From: Enterococcus sp. 4G2_DIV0659
GTDB taxonomy: Bacteria; Bacillota; Bacilli; Lactobacillales; Enterococcaceae
DNA length: 64,000 nucleotides
Reading direction: 5' to 3'
Assembly: GCF_002140715.2 (NCBI RefSeq)
Contig: NZ_NGLE02000001.1
Location: 290,001 to 354,000 of the forward strand
The notes below the pieces were generated by a model. The model did not search any database. It saw only the letters and a list, made by a program, of their open reading frames with translations, and was not told the DNA's origin. The translations under genes and the position numbers were made by a program. Numbering within the stretch: the first letter of the stretch is position 1; each line of letters opens with the position of its first letter. This document shows positions 21,754 through 33,237 of the stretch, one piece after another.

Positions 21754-22412
21754 TACGATTTCTCGTCGCTACCTACTGGGCCCATTTTCATCATAAAATT
21801 AACGGCAAACAATAACACGATTTGAAGGCCTGTAAAAATGGCTATATAGATTCCTTTATCCATTGACCAGCTAAAAAAAATCGTTTGAACTGTCTTAATA
21901 GGTTGGGTAAATAAATGCACACTATGTAGTCGATCAAATCGTCCAACAAAGATGGCTAGACTTGATAATACATTGATCATCAAAAAAAGCATGAAACCTT
22001 GCCATTTTTTTGTAAAAAGTCTTCTGCCTTCTGCTTCAAAAAGAACCGTATAAATCGTACTCATTCCTAAAAAACCGTAGACACAGATACCTATTGCCAA
22101 TAAAGCAAATGCTCCCCAGTCTGAAAGGGATTGTCCAAATAATTGATTCATTCCATGATAAATAGACAAATTTTCTAAATGAAAAAAATCAGTAAACAAG
22201 TACGGTGCATTGGGATAAAACAACAACCAAAGTACACTTGCCAGAACAAATCCTCTTTTCCTCAGTCTATTCAAATGAAAACTAATCTCAAGTGGAATAT
22301 AGGCTAAAAAAACGTTCAATGCCATAAAATGATACGTATCGGCAAAAAATAGCATGTACACGCAATAAAATAACGTAGCTAGACGTAAAATCCAGCGATT
22401 TGTTTGATTCAA
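21750..22412 (-). CDS. DUF1361 family membrane protein
   Basis: Polytopic membrane protein of 220 aa with about six hydrophobic segments. The family-typical motifs FYPNAPYLFTDFFHL (residues ~65-79) and FVGRFDRLHS (residues ~155-164) are present. Function is unknown. It starts at TTG (22410-22412) with AAGGTGG about 9 nt upstream; no ATG occurs before residue 20, inside the first helix, so the TTG is probably right. It precedes the nucleotidase gene in the same direction, but the latter has its own promoter. Confidence 0.8.
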   Translation of the reverse strand: MNQTNRWILRLATLFYCVYMLFFADTYHFMALNVFLAYIPLEISFHLNRLRKRGFVLASVLWLLFYPNAPYLFTDFFHLENLSIYHGMNQLFGQSLSDWGAFALLAIGICVYGFLGMSTIYTVLFEAEGRRLFTKKWQGFMLFLMINVLSSLAIFVGRFDRLHSVHLFTQPIKTVQTIFFSWSMDKGIYIAIFTGLQIVLLFAVNFMMKMGPVGSDEKSY

Positions 22413-22480
22413 TCGTTACACCACCTTCTTTCATTCTAGTGTATCATAAAGCTGTTTTTTTCGAAAATTTTCTTGAAAAC

Positions 22481-22508
22481 TTGTCATTCTTCTATTTTGT
22501 GCTAGACT
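22481..22508 (+). promoter_or_regulatory. Promoter of the HAD phosphatase gene
   Basis: TTGTCA (22481-22486), 16-bp spacer, TAGACT (22503-22508), about 30 bp before the start codon. Confidence 0.55.
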
Positions 22509-22539
22509 AACGATAAAGAAAACTTCAGGAGGAACGATT

Positions 22540-23349
22540 TTGAAAAAATTAATTGCAATTGATTTAGATGGAACAACATTAAATGCACAATCTTTGATTA
22601 GCAAAACCACAGAAAATGTGTTAAAAAAAGCCATCAATCATGGTCATCATGTCAGTATTGTTACCGGTCGCCCATACCGTATGAGTGGTCAGTTTTATCA
22701 ACAACTAGGACTTACAACACCAATGGTCAATTTTAACGGTGCCTTGGTTCATATGCCTGAAAAAAAATGGGCTGATGAAAAAGAAACAGGCATTCAACGG
22801 GATTTAGTCTTTGATATTTTAGCCCAGAAAAAAGCACTAAACCTTGATTTTGTCGCTGCTGAAAATAAAGAAACTTTTTTCATTGATAGTTTAGATTATT
22901 TCGACTCTGCTTTTTTCGCATCTGAAGCAACGCCAGATAACCTTTTGACTACAAAGAATTTAATGACTGACCCAACTTCTATGATGGTTCGTACTTCTGA
23001 AAATCAAGCAAAAACTGTGTCTGATTCTTTAATGAAACAATATGGTGATTACATTGATGTACGAACGTGGGGTGGTCCGACACCCATTTTAGAAATTGTG
23101 TCTAAAGGAATCCAAAAAGCCAAAGGTGTTGAGCAAGTTGCCCGCTACTTAAATATCAAGCAATCAGATATTATTGCTTTTGGCGATGAACATAATGATG
23201 AAGAAATGTTAGAATATGCAGGCTGGGGCGTAGCGATGAATAACGCAACAGAAAAAATCAAATCTGTCGCTAATGATGTAACTGAAAAAACGAATGACGA
23301 AGATGGTTTAGCAGATTATCTAGAGCGCTATTTAGAGTTGAAAAATTGA
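22540..23349 (+). CDS. Cof-type HAD phosphatase
   Basis: Cytosolic sugar-phosphate or nucleotide phosphatase of the Cof/YidA group (HAD subfamily IIB), 269 aa. Motif I is IDLDGT (nucleophile D8, acid/base D10), motif II SIVTGRP, and motif III/IV the conserved lysine region with GDEHNDEEML near the C-terminus. A C2 cap domain lies between residues ~85 and 190. Translation begins at TTG (22540-22542), 7 nt after GGAGG; the next codons match the usual family N-terminus, so the rare start is well supported. Substrate not deducible. Followed by a strong terminator. Confidence 0.9.
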   Translation: MKKLIAIDLDGTTLNAQSLISKTTENVLKKAINHGHHVSIVTGRPYRMSGQFYQQLGLTTPMVNFNGALVHMPEKKWADEKETGIQRDLVFDILAQKKALNLDFVAAENKETFFIDSLDYFDSAFFASEATPDNLLTTKNLMTDPTSMMVRTSENQAKTVSDSLMKQYGDYIDVRTWGGPTPILEIVSKGIQKAKGVEQVARYLNIKQSDIIAFGDEHNDEEMLEYAGWGVAMNNATEKIKSVANDVTEKTNDEDGLADYLERYLELKN

Positions 23350-23391
23350 GTTAGACATTAAAATAGCTGTTTTTTAGAAATAAATGTCGCT

Positions 23392-23434
23392 AAAAAACGT
23401 TCAGCCTCGTATTTAGTTGAGGCTGAACGTTTTT
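23392..23434. terminator. Terminator between HAD phosphatase and antitoxin-like gene
   Basis: Perfect stem AAAAAACGTTCAGCCTC / GAGGCTGAACGTTTTT with a 10-nt loop between convergent genes. Confidence 0.92.
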
Positions 23435-23440
23435 GCTTTT

Positions 23441-23938
23441 TTATTGATCTATTCTAAGGTGAATCTTTTTTACAATCAGTTTATCAGATAAATGGGACTG
23501 ATTGCTTTGTTCCCCAATAACTTCTGCAAAAATGTTGGTTCTGTCTTCTTTTTTCTGAAATTGATATTCTATTTTTCCTGTTTCGTTTAACTCGTTCATC
23601 ATCTCAGTGTAATCATCTACCCCATATTTTTTCGACACAAAACCTACTGATTTTAGTTGATCGTCTAAATTTTTAGTAGAAATCAACGTGCCAAAAGCAA
23701 TTTTTTTTCGAACGAGTTGATTTAATTGGGTAATTCTTATGTTTTGATCTTGTTCTAAGCTCTTTTTCTTTTTATTGATCAGCGCTTCGTATTGCTCTGC
23801 AGTCAACATGACACCTGCTACATTTTTTCTATTGTATATGTAGATTCCAGCATTGCTCTCTTTGGCAGCGTCAAATATTGCCATCGGAGACTGTTTTACA
23901 TCCGTGATTGAAAAAGATATTTCTTTTGATTTGTCCAT
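23441..23938 (-). CDS. Phd/YefM-type antitoxin-like protein, orphan
   Basis: 165-aa protein whose first ~55 residues match the Phd/YefM antitoxin fold: SITDVKQSPMAIFDAAKESN (family S-x-x-x-F/P start), then GIYIYNRKNVAGVMLTAEQYEAL, equivalent to PVxIxxxxxxxAVLxSxxxYExL. Such proteins bind operator DNA and neutralise RelE/Doc/Txe toxins. The remaining ~110 residues are not the usual short toxin-binding tail. No toxin gene is adjacent: 24.05-24.17 kb holds only a hairpin, and the neighbour is purD. It may be a stand-alone regulator. It starts at ATG 23936-23938 with AAAGGGAG upstream. Confidence 0.72.
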   Translation of the reverse strand: MDKSKEISFSITDVKQSPMAIFDAAKESNAGIYIYNRKNVAGVMLTAEQYEALINKKKKSLEQDQNIRITQLNQLVRKKIAFGTLISTKNLDDQLKSVGFVSKKYGVDDYTEMMNELNETGKIEYQFQKKEDRTNIFAEVIGEQSNQSHLSDKLIVKKIHLRIDQ

Positions 23939-24050
23939 TTGTCAACTCCCTTTCTAGTTGATTATATCATAACTTTCGTCACTATTACGGGTGTTTTTTT
24001 ATTTATTAGTCTTACCATAAATGGTTTCTTTAAGGTAAAATGGCGTCACA

Positions 24051-24108
24051 AAATAAGCTGAGGGTCACAAAAACTTGAAGAGTAATTTTCGTGACCCTCA
24101 GCTTATTT
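24051..24108. terminator. Long perfect hairpin after purD
   Basis: An 18-bp perfect stem AAATAAGCTGAGGGTCAC / GTGACCCTCAGCTTATTT with a 22-nt loop, 70 bp past the purD stop. The flanking T-run is weak (TTATTTTG on the minus strand). It is the best candidate for the end of the purC-D operon. Confidence 0.65.
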
Positions 24109-24177
24109 CCTAATAGAGCTGTTTTTCTTGCCGTTTATTTATTTTTTAAAGATAAAACAAAACTTTTTTTGTAGATT

Positions 24178-25446
24178 TTACTCTTTTATTCCTTTAAACC
24201 CTATATCTTTACGATAAAAAGTGCCCGATGTGTCACAGTTTTCTAGTATGCTATAAACAGATTTTTGTGCTTCTTTTAGCGTTTTCCCGCTGGCTTCAAC
24301 AAGATACACACGACCGCCATCAGAAACAAGTTTTCCACTCTTTTCTTTTACGCCAGCATAATAAACATGCCCTTTATTTATCTCTGAAAAATCAGGCAGG
24401 CTGACCTCTTTAGTATACTTCCCTGGATAACCGTTTGCTGCAACGACAACGCCCAAACTAAAACCATCTTGTTTCCATCGGATATCTGGTTGTTTGTCTT
24501 TTAGTAAATCATCAATAATTTGAGCAAAATCACTCTCTAAACGTTGAAGGACTACTTGGGTTTCAGGATCACCAAAGCGAGCATTAAATTCAATTACTTT
24601 TATACCAGTATCTGTTAAAATCACCCCTGCATATAAAACGCCTGAAAATGCTCTGCCTTGCGCAGCTAATCCTTGAACTGCTGGTTTCAAAATAGTCTTC
24701 AGCACTTCTTCAATCATTTCATCTGAAACTTGCGGGACTGGAGCATATGCGCCCATCCCTCCTGTATTAGGACCTAATTCCTGTTCAAAGACTCGTTTGT
24801 GATCTTGGGAGGGAACCATAGGATAGACTTCTTGCCCTCGAACAAAGGCTAATAACGAAAACTCCTCACCGCAAAGAAATTCTTCAATCACCACTTTAGC
24901 CCCACTTTGACCTAACACACACTCTTCAAGCATATCCTTTAAAGTATCTATTGCTTCTTCAACCGTCTCAGCCACAACCACACCTTTTCCTGCAGCAAGC
25001 CCATCTGCCTTAATTACAATCGGTGTAGGCTGTGTCAATACATAAGCTTTTGCTTGTTCGAAATCAGTAAATGTTTGATAAGAAGCGGTCGGTATGTTGT
25101 AAGTGTTCATAAGTTCTTTCGCAAATTCTTTTGACCCCTCTATTAAGGCAGCCGCTTTTTTAGGTCCAAAAGCGAGTAGCCCTGCATTGGTAAACTCATC
25201 TACGATTCCATTTATTAAGGGTACTTCTGGACCAACAAATGTCCAATCAACATTATTTTCTTTGGCAAATCGAATCAGAGCTTGATGATCGTCTTCGGCA
25301 ATATCTACACTAACGATGCCGTCTTTTTTCATGCCAGCATTCCCTTTAGCACAAAAAACTTTCTCTACTTTTGAACTTTGTAAGAATTTTTGTGCAATCG
25401 CATGCTCTCGCCCACCACTACCAATAACTAAAATGTTTAGCCCCAT
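24178..25446 (-). CDS. purD: Phosphoribosylamine-glycine ligase (GAR synthetase)
   Basis: Ligates phosphoribosylamine and glycine with ATP to give GAR, step 2 of purine synthesis. The 422-aa ATP-grasp enzyme begins MGLNILVIGSGGREHAIAQK. It contains KADGLAAGKGVVVA (ATP-grasp loop), GGMGAYAPVP and FNARFGDPETQ (the Mg-binding signature). Length is normal. Last gene of the nine-gene operon, 12 bp after purH. Confidence 0.97.
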   Translation of the reverse strand: MGLNILVIGSGGREHAIAQKFLQSSKVEKVFCAKGNAGMKKDGIVSVDIAEDDHQALIRFAKENNVDWTFVGPEVPLINGIVDEFTNAGLLAFGPKKAAALIEGSKEFAKELMNTYNIPTASYQTFTDFEQAKAYVLTQPTPIVIKADGLAAGKGVVVAETVEEAIDTLKDMLEECVLGQSGAKVVIEEFLCGEEFSLLAFVRGQEVYPMVPSQDHKRVFEQELGPNTGGMGAYAPVPQVSDEMIEEVLKTILKPAVQGLAAQGRAFSGVLYAGVILTDTGIKVIEFNARFGDPETQVVLQRLESDFAQIIDDLLKDKQPDIRWKQDGFSLGVVVAANGYPGKYTKEVSLPDFSEINKGHVYYAGVKEKSGKLVSDGGRVYLVEASGKTLKEAQKSVYSILENCDTSGTFYRKDIGFKGIKE

Positions 25447-25458
25447 GATCGTCTCCTT

Positions 25459-27000
25459 TTAATGCCTAAAGTGTCTAACATCCGTAAATACCATCGCAAT
25501 CCCGTATTTATCTGCCATATCAATTGATTCTTGGTCTTTAATACTGCCGCCTGGTTGTACAATTGCTTTAATTCCCTTTTCTCCTGCGTATTCTACACTA
25601 TCACTCATTGGGAAAAAGGCATCGCTTGCTAGAACTGCATCGTTGATTTTTGCTCCTGCTTGTTTGATAGCTAGTTGTACCGATCCAATCCGATTCATTT
25701 GACCAGCGCCGATCCCTAGCGTCTGATGATGATTCGCAACAACAATCGCATTACTTTTCACATGTTTCACTGCTTTCCAAGCAAATGCCATCGCTTTTAA
25801 CTCCTCTTCACTCGGTCGTCTCTTTGTAACAACTTGCCATTGCTGAGGGTCTTCTTCAGCTAAATCTTGATTTTGGATAAGTAAACCGCCTAACACTGAA
25901 ACGGACTCATCTTCTGTAGCCTTATCTTTCTTGGTAAAATCCAACGTCATTAAACGAAGATTTTTTTTACTAGACAATAATGTAAACGCCTCTTTTGAAA
26001 AACTTGGAGCAATAATGATTTCAAGGAACAACTTATGCAATTGTGCCGCTGTTTGTTCATCTACTTCACGATTTAACACAATGATACCGCCAAAAATAGA
26101 CACAGGATCTGCCGAATAAGCGGATTGATAAGCGTCAAAAATCGTATGACCAATCCCAATACCACAAGGGTTCATATGTTTTACAGCTACAACTGCTGGT
26201 TCATTAAATTCTCTAGAGATTCGGATTGCAGCGTCCCCATCTTTAATATTATTATAAGATAGCTCTTTTCCATGAAGTTGTTTCGCACTAGCAATTGAAA
26301 ATGAGGTAGGTAAAGCATCCCGATAGAACATCGCTTCTTGATGGCTGTTCTCACCATAACGCAACGATTGTTGTAACTCATAAGTTAACGTTAATGATTC
26401 AGGTTTTTTCTCCTCAACTAAGTCTGTCAGATAACTAGCAATCAACGCATCATATGCCGCAGTATGTCTAAACACCTTAGCCGCTAGTTTTTGTCTTGTT
26501 GCAATCGTTGTATCTCCACTTGCGGCAAGTTCTGTTAAGACAAGTTCATAATCGTTCGGATCAACCACCACCGTTACCGATTGATGATTTTTGGCTGCAC
26601 TGCGTAACATGCTAGGACCGCCAATATCAATGTTTTCTATCGCTTGTTCAGGCGTAACATCTTCTTTCATAATCGTTTCTTTGAAGGGATACAAATTTAC
26701 ACAAACAAAATCGATTGGCTGGATATCCTGTTGTTCCATCGCTTTCATATGCGTCTTTAAATCTCTTCGCCCAAGCAAACCTCCGTGAATTTTTGGATGC
26801 AGTGTCTTTACACGACCATCCATCATTTCTGGAAAACCAGTCACTTCTTCGATTGAAAGTGTTGGAATACCTGCTTGATCCAAAGCTGCTTTAGTCCCTC
26901 CAGTTGAAATGATTGCAATCCCTTGTTCTGTCAGTCCTTTCGCAAATTTTTCGATTCCTGTTTTATCTGAAACACTAATTAATGCTCTTCTTTTTGTCAT
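25459..27000 (-). CDS. purH: Bifunctional AICAR transformylase / IMP cyclohydrolase
   Basis: Catalyses the last two steps of IMP synthesis: formylation of AICAR with 10-formyl-THF, then ring closure. The 513-aa product has an N-terminal MGS-like cyclohydrolase domain ([43 protein letters not shown]) and a C-terminal transformylase domain with [19 protein letters not shown] and [11 protein letters not shown]. It ends in the expected [11 protein letters not shown]. The start overlaps the purN stop by 4 nt. Confidence 0.98.
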   Translation of the reverse strand: MTKRRALISVSDKTGIEKFAKGLTEQGIAIISTGGTKAALDQAGIPTLSIEEVTGFPEMMDGRVKTLHPKIHGGLLGRRDLKTHMKAMEQQDIQPIDFVCVNLYPFKETIMKEDVTPEQAIENIDIGGPSMLRSAAKNHQSVTVVVDPNDYELVLTELAASGDTTIATRQKLAAKVFRHTAAYDALIASYLTDLVEEKKPESLTLTYELQQSLRYGENSHQEAMFYRDALPTSFSIASAKQLHGKELSYNNIKDGDAAIRISREFNEPAVVAVKHMNPCGIGIGHTIFDAYQSAYSADPVSIFGGIIVLNREVDEQTAAQLHKLFLEIIIAPSFSKEAFTLLSSKKNLRLMTLDFTKKDKATEDESVSVLGGLLIQNQDLAEEDPQQWQVVTKRRPSEEELKAMAFAWKAVKHVKSNAIVVANHHQTLGIGAGQMNRIGSVQLAIKQAGAKINDAVLASDAFFPMSDSVEYAGEKGIKAIVQPGGSIKDQESIDMADKYGIAMVFTDVRHFRH

Positions 27001-27581
27001 AAACGGCTCGCTCCTTGGTGTATTTTAATAAGTTGCGCTAAAACATTTGGATATAGCTTATGTTCTACATTGTGAATTTTTTCTGTTAGCGATGCAAGTG
27101 TTTCTTTCTCTTCAATGGTTACTTTTTCTTGCGCTATAATAGGACCTGTATCTACTCCGTTATCCACGTAATGAACCGTAACACCTGTCTCGGACACCTT
27201 GGCATTAAAGGCGTCTTCGATCCCATGTAATCCTGGGAAATCAGGTAATAATGAAGGATGAATATTAATCATCTGATTCGAAAAAACTTCTAGTAGCGTT
27301 GGACCAATAATTCTCATATAACCTGCTAAAACAACTAATTCAACTTGTTCTTCTTCAAGTAAGTGTAAAAGCTCCGCTTCATACATTGCTTTGGAGCTAA
27401 AATCAGCCGGAGAAAAAGAAATGACAGGAATCATTTGTTCATTTGCTCTTTGGATAACATAGGCATCTTTTTTATCACAAAACAGTAGAGCAATTTCAGC
27501 ATCTATTTTTCTTGCATTGACCGCATTTACGATTGCTTGGAAATTACTGCCAAACCCTGACGCAAATATAGCAATTTTCAT
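26997..27581 (-). CDS. purN: Phosphoribosylglycinamide formyltransferase
   Basis: Folate-dependent GAR transformylase, step 3 of the pathway, 194 aa. It begins [18 protein letters not shown]. The catalytic Asn-His-Asp set is in [16 protein letters not shown] (residues ~104-119) and [16 protein letters not shown]. Translationally coupled to purM (2-bp gap) and to purH (4-nt overlap). Confidence 0.97.
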   Translation of the reverse strand: MKIAIFASGFGSNFQAIVNAVNARKIDAEIALLFCDKKDAYVIQRANEQMIPVISFSPADFSSKAMYEAELLHLLEEEQVELVVLAGYMRIIGPTLLEVFSNQMINIHPSLLPDFPGLHGIEDAFNAKVSETGVTVHYVDNGVDTGPIIAQEKVTIEEKETLASLTEKIHNVEHKLYPNVLAQLIKIHQGASRL

Positions 27582-27583
27582 GT

Positions 27584-28624
27584 TTACACCTCTTTGAAAA
27601 CAAGTGCTTGCTTCTTTTTGTTAGTGATATTCCCGATTACGTAACTTGCTTCGCCATTTTTACTTAACGAAGCTCGAACTTCACTTAATTTATCTGGAGA
27701 AACAGCTAAAACCATACCGATCCCCATATTGAAAATTTCGTACATTTCCATTGGTGGAATCTGACCATAATTTTCTAAAACAGTAAAAATCGGTAATGTG
27801 GGCCAAGTATCTAAATGAATTTCAGCGGCTAGATTTTCGGGCAACATTCGTGGAATATTTTCAACAAAACCACCGCCTGTCACGTGAGCAATACCGTTAA
27901 GCAATTGTTGTTTGACTAAAGGAAGTACCGCATTAACATAGATTTTGGTTGGCTTTAATAACTCTTCTCCAAGCGTCTGTCCATTTAGTTCTGGTATCAT
28001 CGATTTTCCTGTTAATTGGTGTGTGTCAAAAAATATTTTCCGTACCAAGGAATAGCCATTCGAATGTATTCCACTTGAAGGCAAACCAATCAAAACGTCT
28101 CCTGATTGAATCTTTTGCCCTGTGATTAACTGGCTTTTTTCTGCAACGCCTACTGCAAAACCCGCTAAATCATACTCCTCTTCATCATACATCCCAGGCA
28201 TTTCTGCTGTTTCACCGCCAATCAAAGCTGCGCCTGCTTGGATACATCCATTTGCAACACCAGAAACGACTTGTTCTAGCCGTTCAGGTCTATTTTTTCC
28301 TGTGGCAATGTAGTCCAGAAAATAGAGCGGTTCTGCTCCTTGAGCAACAATATCATTCACACACATCGCTACACAATCGATCCCAATCGAATCATGTTTA
28401 TTTTCTTGAAGTGCGACTAATAATTTTGTTCCGACCCCATCTGTTCCCGAGATTAACACAGGTTCCTTCACTTCCACCGCGCTTAAATCAAAGCAACCGC
28501 CAAATCCGCCCAACGCGCCCATCACGCCCAAACGTTCAGTTTGCTTGACATGTTTTTTGATTCTTTCAACCACTTCATAGCCAGCTTGTACATCCACACC
28601 AGCTTTTGCATAGGCATTTGTCAT
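27584..28624 (-). CDS. purM: Phosphoribosylformylglycinamidine cyclo-ligase (AIR synthetase)
   Basis: Closes the imidazole ring of FGAM with ATP to give AIR (step 5). The 346-aa enzyme begins [17 protein letters not shown], with [37 protein letters not shown] and [15 protein letters not shown], all typical of the PurM/PurL superfamily fold. It lies 18 bp after purF with GGAGG before its ATG. Confidence 0.97.
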   Translation of the reverse strand: MTNAYAKAGVDVQAGYEVVERIKKHVKQTERLGVMGALGGFGGCFDLSAVEVKEPVLISGTDGVGTKLLVALQENKHDSIGIDCVAMCVNDIVAQGAEPLYFLDYIATGKNRPERLEQVVSGVANGCIQAGAALIGGETAEMPGMYDEEEYDLAGFAVGVAEKSQLITGQKIQSGDVLIGLPSSGIHSNGYSLVRKIFFDTHQLTGKSMIPELNGQTLGEELLKPTKIYVNAVLPLVKQQLLNGIAHVTGGGFVENIPRMLPENLAAEIHLDTWPTLPIFTVLENYGQIPPMEMYEIFNMGIGMVLAVSPDKLSEVRASLSKNGEASYVIGNITNKKKQALVFKEV

Positions 28625-28642
28625 TAGGGTTCCTCCTGAATA

Positions 28643-30097
28643 TTAATTAGACACAAAACAGCTATCTTCTCTTTTGTCTTGTAGAGATATCTGATAGTTT
28701 TTTTCATAATCGTAAAGAGGTGTAGGATAATCACCATTAAAGTACGCCATACATAGACCTGAATAAGGGGCATCGTAGTTCAAACCAATCGCATCAATCA
28801 ACCCTTGTTCACTTAAAAAGGATAACGAGTCTGCTGTGATCAATTGCTCGATTTCAAAAACCGAGTGATCAGCAGCAATCAGCTCTTTTCTTGTTTGAAT
28901 ATCAATGCCATAAAAACAGGGAAATCTTAGAGGGGGTGATGCGATGCGTACATGAACTTCCTTAGCGCCAGCTTCTTTCAACAACTTGACTATACGTCTA
29001 CTGGTCGTTCCTCGAACAATTGAGTCATCCACCATAACCACTCGTTTTCCTTCAACGACTCCTCGAACTGCTGATAATTTCATCCGAACGCCTTGTTCTC
29101 TTAATTCTTGGGTCGGTTGAATAAATGTCCGAGCAATGTATTGATTTTTAACTAATCCCATTTCATATGGAATACCACTGGCCTCAGCAAATCCACTGGC
29201 TGCTGAAAGAGAAGAATTCGGTACGCCGACAACCATATCCGCTTCAACTGGTGCTTCTGCAGCAAGAATTTTCCCCATATTCTTACGAGCGGTATGAACA
29301 TTCACTCCAGCTATATTTGAATCCGGTCGTGCAAAGTAAATGTACTCCATTGAACAGATTGAGTATTGCGTTTCATCTGTATATTTTTCTATAGAGTATC
29401 CGGTGTCATCAATAATGATAACTTCACCCGGTTGAACATCACGTACAAACGTCGCTCCTACCACCTCCAAAGCACACGTTTCACTTGCAATGACATACGC
29501 ACCATTTTTCATTTGACCGATTGCTAAGGGTCTAAAGGCGTTTGGATCAAGGGCAGCTATCATTGCTGTTTCTGTCAATAATAGATAGGCAAACCCACCT
29601 TTGACCGTTCGTAAACTTTCTTTTAATTGCTCAATAAATGTTGGTTGCTCACTACGACGAATCAAATGCATCAAAATCTCAGTATCTGAATTTGAATGAA
29701 AAATCGCTCCTGATTTTTCTAACTCTTCTCTTAAACTTCTCGCATTGGTTAAATTGCCATTATGAGCTAAACCATATGAGCCATCATAAAATTTAAATAA
29801 AAACGGTTGGATATTATCCACACTGCCATTACCTGCTGTCGCATAGCGGACATGACCGATCGCTCCATGTCCACTTAAGGAAGCTAAAGCACGTTCTTCT
29901 TTGAATACTTCTGAAAGCAATCCCAATCCACGATAACCATTTAGTTTCCCATTTTCATTGACAACAATACCTGCACCTTCTTGTCCACGATGTTGTAAAC
30001 TATGCAATCCAAAATAAGTGACACGAACCGCATCCTTATGTCCCCAGATACCAAAAACACCGCATTCTTCGTTTAAGCTTTTCACTTCATAAGACAT
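28643..30097 (-). CDS. purF: Amidophosphoribosyltransferase
   Basis: Commits PRPP to purine synthesis by transferring glutamine amide nitrogen. The 484-aa product starts [16 protein letters not shown]. The N-terminal 11 residues are a propeptide expected to be cleaved so that C12 becomes the N-terminal nucleophile of the glutaminase domain. The PRPP loop is [19 protein letters not shown] at 30095-30097 lies 10 nt after GGGAGG; the ORF's first ATG (30115) lies just before that ribosome site. It overlaps the end of purL by 16 nt. C-terminal cysteines may hold the Fe-S cluster known from Bacillus PurF. Confidence 0.96.
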   Translation of the reverse strand: MSYEVKSLNEECGVFGIWGHKDAVRVTYFGLHSLQHRGQEGAGIVVNENGKLNGYRGLGLLSEVFKEERALASLSGHGAIGHVRYATAGNGSVDNIQPFLFKFYDGSYGLAHNGNLTNARSLREELEKSGAIFHSNSDTEILMHLIRRSEQPTFIEQLKESLRTVKGGFAYLLLTETAMIAALDPNAFRPLAIGQMKNGAYVIASETCALEVVGATFVRDVQPGEVIIIDDTGYSIEKYTDETQYSICSMEYIYFARPDSNIAGVNVHTARKNMGKILAAEAPVEADMVVGVPNSSLSAASGFAEASGIPYEMGLVKNQYIARTFIQPTQELREQGVRMKLSAVRGVVEGKRVVMVDDSIVRGTTSRRIVKLLKEAGAKEVHVRIASPPLRFPCFYGIDIQTRKELIAADHSVFEIEQLITADSLSFLSEQGLIDAIGLNYDAPYSGLCMAYFNGDYPTPLYDYEKNYQISLQDKREDSCFVSN

Positions 30098-32304
30098 GGA
30101 ATGGCTTCCTCCCATAATTCTTTCGCCGTTTGTGTCATCACATCAATTGTATGGTTTTGCGTTTGAATCATGATTTTCCCGTTATTGGTTACTTGACCAA
30201 TTGCTTTAGCCTTTCCTTTCGTAGCGGTTTCGAAGGCTGCTCGCTTTTCTGGTTTGATGGATAGAATAAAGCGTGATTGTGTTTCAGAAAATAGGAAGCT
30301 TACTGGCAGGTCTATCTCTACATCTATCCCTAAAGTATGAGTAAATGCCGATTCCGCTAAAGCAACACCTAATCCTCCTTCAGAACAATCATGGGCACTT
30401 GCTACCAAACCACTTTTGATTGCATCTAAAACAAGCGCTTGGTTTTCTTTTTCAGTATTTAAGTCAAAATCCATTAATTTTCCTTCAATGGTCCCCAAAA
30501 ACATCTTCTGTAATTCACTGCCATTAAAATCCGCCTGCGTTTCACCTAAAACATAGATATAATCGCCAGCTTCTTTAAATTCTTGTGTGGTAATATCAGA
30601 TAAGTGTTCAATTAAGCCCACCATCCCAATTACAGGGGTAGGGTAAATTGCGTTACCATTTGTTTCGTTATATAAAGAAACATTTCCTGAAATAACAGGT
30701 GTTTCCAATACTTTGCAGGCCTCAGCAATTCCATCAGCCGATGTAAATAGTTCCCAGAAGCCTTCTGGTTTATCTGGTGATCCGTAGTTTAAACAATCGG
30801 TAATCGCTAAGGGTTTTCCTCCACTAGCAACAATATTTCTAGCTGCTTCAGCAACCGCAATCTGTCCGCCAATTTCAGGATTCAAATAAAGATAACGAGC
30901 ATTACAGTCCGTCGTCATAGCTAAAGCTTTATCGGTTCCTCTTACACGTAATACAGCCGCATCACTTCCAGGTAATACAACTGTGTTGGTCCGAACTTGG
31001 GAATCGTAGGTTTGGTAAATCATTTTTTTCGATGCTATCGTTGGCTGTTGCAACAAGTCTAATAAGGTTTTTGTACCGTCTTTTATTTCTGGCAGAAACT
31101 CTGCTAACTGTTCAAATCGTTCAATCCTTGCTGGTTTTTTGCGTTCTTTATCATAGACTGGCGCCTCTTGTGCCAACGCATCGACAGGTAAGTTAGCCAC
31201 TTCTATCCCTTGGTGGTACAAGCGATATTGTCCATCATCCGTCACTTTACCAATGGTTACAGCCTCTAATTCGTATTTTTGAAAAAGTGCAATTACTTCC
31301 TCTTCGTGTCCTTTTTCAACACAAATCAGCATTCGTTCCTGAGATTCTGACAACATCATTTCATAAGGTGTCATCCCTGTTTCTCTTTGGGGCACATCAT
31401 CTAAATCTAAAACTAAACCAGAGCCTGCCTTTGAAGCCATTTCAGCACTAGATGAAACTAAGCCGGCTGCCCCCATATCTTGAATTCCCACAAGGATATC
31501 CGAATGTTCTAAAATTAATTCCAGACAGGCTTCAAGTAATAATTTCTCCATAAAAGGATCTCCAACTTGAACAGCCGAACGTTGTTGTTCTTCTCCGTCT
31601 ATAAATTCTTCGGATGCAAATGTTGCGCCATGTATACCATCCCGTCCTGTTTTCGCGCCAACATACATGATTGCATTACCCACACCTTTTGCTTGTCCTT
31701 TTTGAATATCTTTGTGGTCAATTAATCCCACACACATGGCATTAACTAATGGATTCCCTTCATAGCAAGGGTCAAATGCAACTTCTCCCCCAACTGTAGG
31801 AATACCAATACAGTTTCCATAGCCACTAATTCCTGCCACCACTTCTTCTAAAAGATATTTAGTTCGATCATTTGTCAATTCGCCAAATCGTAGAGAATCT
31901 AAAAGAGCAATCGGTCTTGCCCCCATACTGAAAATATCTCGAATAATCCCACCAACGCCAGTTGCAGCACCTTCATATGGTTCTACCGCTGATGGATGGT
32001 TGTGGCTCTCCACTTTAAAAACGACTGCTTGTCCATCACCAATGTCAACAATTCCTGCACCTTCACCTGGGCCTTGTAAAACATTCGGTCCGTCAGTAGG
32101 AAATTTTTTCAACACTGGTTTTGAATTTTTGTAAGAACAATGTTCACTCCACATTACAGAAAACAAGCCTGTTTCTGTGTAGTTTGGCATCCGACCTAAG
32201 ATATCTTCTTCAATCATGCGATATTCTTCATCTGTCAAGCCCCATTCGGAGTAGATTCGTTGTTTTTTGATTTCTTGAGGGGTTGGTTCTCCAACTTTCA
32301 TCAT
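30082..32304 (-). CDS. purL: FGAM synthase, large subunit
   Basis: Synthetase subunit of the three-part PurLQS complex that converts FGAR to FGAM with glutamine and ATP. At 740 aa it is the short Gram-positive form, not the ~1300-aa fused type. It has [34 protein letters not shown], and the second PurM-like half with [12 protein letters not shown] and [15 protein letters not shown]. The start ATG overlaps the purQ stop as ATGA, so the subunits are coupled. Confidence 0.97.
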   Translation of the reverse strand: MMKVGEPTPQEIKKQRIYSEWGLTDEEYRMIEEDILGRMPNYTETGLFSVMWSEHCSYKNSKPVLKKFPTDGPNVLQGPGEGAGIVDIGDGQAVVFKVESHNHPSAVEPYEGAATGVGGIIRDIFSMGARPIALLDSLRFGELTNDRTKYLLEEVVAGISGYGNCIGIPTVGGEVAFDPCYEGNPLVNAMCVGLIDHKDIQKGQAKGVGNAIMYVGAKTGRDGIHGATFASEEFIDGEEQQRSAVQVGDPFMEKLLLEACLELILEHSDILVGIQDMGAAGLVSSSAEMASKAGSGLVLDLDDVPQRETGMTPYEMMLSESQERMLICVEKGHEEEVIALFQKYELEAVTIGKVTDDGQYRLYHQGIEVANLPVDALAQEAPVYDKERKKPARIERFEQLAEFLPEIKDGTKTLLDLLQQPTIASKKMIYQTYDSQVRTNTVVLPGSDAAVLRVRGTDKALAMTTDCNARYLYLNPEIGGQIAVAEAARNIVASGGKPLAITDCLNYGSPDKPEGFWELFTSADGIAEACKVLETPVISGNVSLYNETNGNAIYPTPVIGMVGLIEHLSDITTQEFKEAGDYIYVLGETQADFNGSELQKMFLGTIEGKLMDFDLNTEKENQALVLDAIKSGLVASAHDCSEGGLGVALAESAFTHTLGIDVEIDLPVSFLFSETQSRFILSIKPEKRAAFETATKGKAKAIGQVTNNGKIMIQTQNHTIDVMTQTAKELWEEAIPCLMK

Positions 32305-32984
32305 GTGTTTGTTCCGACCTTTCCATAATTTTCGACGATTGATTTGAAAAAACGTAACCCATCGGCTGAACCTAATATACTCTCTACTGCTCTTTCTGGG
32401 TGAGGCATCATCCCTAAAACATTGCCCTTTTCATTAATAATCCCCGCAATATTTTCAACACTGCCGTTTGGATTTTCATCCGCGTAAGTAAAAACAATTT
32501 GGTGATTCGCTTTTAGTTTTTCCAATGTTTGTTCATCACAATAATAATTGCCTTCTCCGTGGGCAATCGGTAATTGAATGATTTCGTCTTTTTTATAATT
32601 TGATGTAAAGTTCGTTTGATTATTTACTACTTGTAGCTGGACCGATTTACAAACAAAATGCAAAGACTCATTGGGAAGTAATGCGCCAGGCAAAAGACCT
32701 GCTTCTGTTAAAATTTGAAATCCATTACATGTACCAAAAACTGGTTTCCCCTCATCAGCAAAACGAATGACTTCACTGATAATTTTTGAAAAACGAGCAA
32801 TCGCACCACATCTCAGATAATCTCCATAAGAAAAGCCTCCAGGAATCAATACACCATCAAACCCAGCTAAGCTTTCCTCATCATGATAAACATATTCAGC
32901 ATCCTCGCCTAAAACCTCTTTTACAGCCCATAACAAGTCCATATCACAATTGGAACCTGGAAAAACAATCACCGCAAATTTCAT
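32301..32984 (-). CDS. purQ: FGAM synthase, glutaminase subunit
   Basis: Class I glutaminase supplying ammonia to PurL. The 227-aa product begins [16 protein letters not shown]; nucleophile Cys sits in [10 protein letters not shown] and the His-Glu partners in [14 protein letters not shown] at 32982-32984 follows GGAGGATGCGTAAC; the longer frame to 33008 is the purS overlap region. A single base separates it from the purS stop. Confidence 0.96.
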   Translation of the reverse strand: MKFAVIVFPGSNCDMDLLWAVKEVLGEDAEYVYHDEESLAGFDGVLIPGGFSYGDYLRCGAIARFSKIISEVIRFADEGKPVFGTCNGFQILTEAGLLPGALLPNESLHFVCKSVQLQVVNNQTNFTSNYKKDEIIQLPIAHGEGNYYCDEQTLEKLKANHQIVFTYADENPNGSVENIAGIINEKGNVLGMMPHPERAVESILGSADGLRFFKSIVENYGKVGTNT

Positions 32985-32985
32985 G

Positions 32986-33234
32986 TTACGCATCCTCCAC
33001 GATTTCATAATGATAGGTTTCCATGTTCACATTTGCCAGCAGCTTGTCACAAATCTCCTCGACAATCGTCCCAATTGGTCGACTGCTTTTAGCCACCTTG
33101 ATTTCAAAATATTTGCCGATACGGATTTCTTGAATTTCATTAAAACCTAGTCGATGAACAGCCCCTTTAACTGCTTCTCCTTGTGGATCTAACACAGAAT
33201 CTTTGTATGTAACATAGACTTTTACACTGTACAT
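32986..33234 (-). CDS. purS: FGAM synthase, PurS subunit
   Basis: Small 82-aa subunit needed to bridge PurL and PurQ in Gram-positive bacteria. It begins [19 protein letters not shown], then [20 protein letters not shown], the typical PurS core of two beta-alpha-beta halves. GGAGA is 8 nt upstream. Three bases separate it from the purC stop. Confidence 0.96.
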   Translation of the reverse strand: MYSVKVYVTYKDSVLDPQGEAVKGAVHRLGFNEIQEIRIGKYFEIKVAKSSRPIGTIVEEICDKLLANVNMETYHYEIVEDA

Positions 33235-33237
33235 TCG

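Noticed and set aside
23392..24108. Toxin gene partner for the Phd-like protein
   Set aside because: No RelE, Doc or Txe-like frame exists on either side; only hairpins and the ends of neighbouring genes are present.
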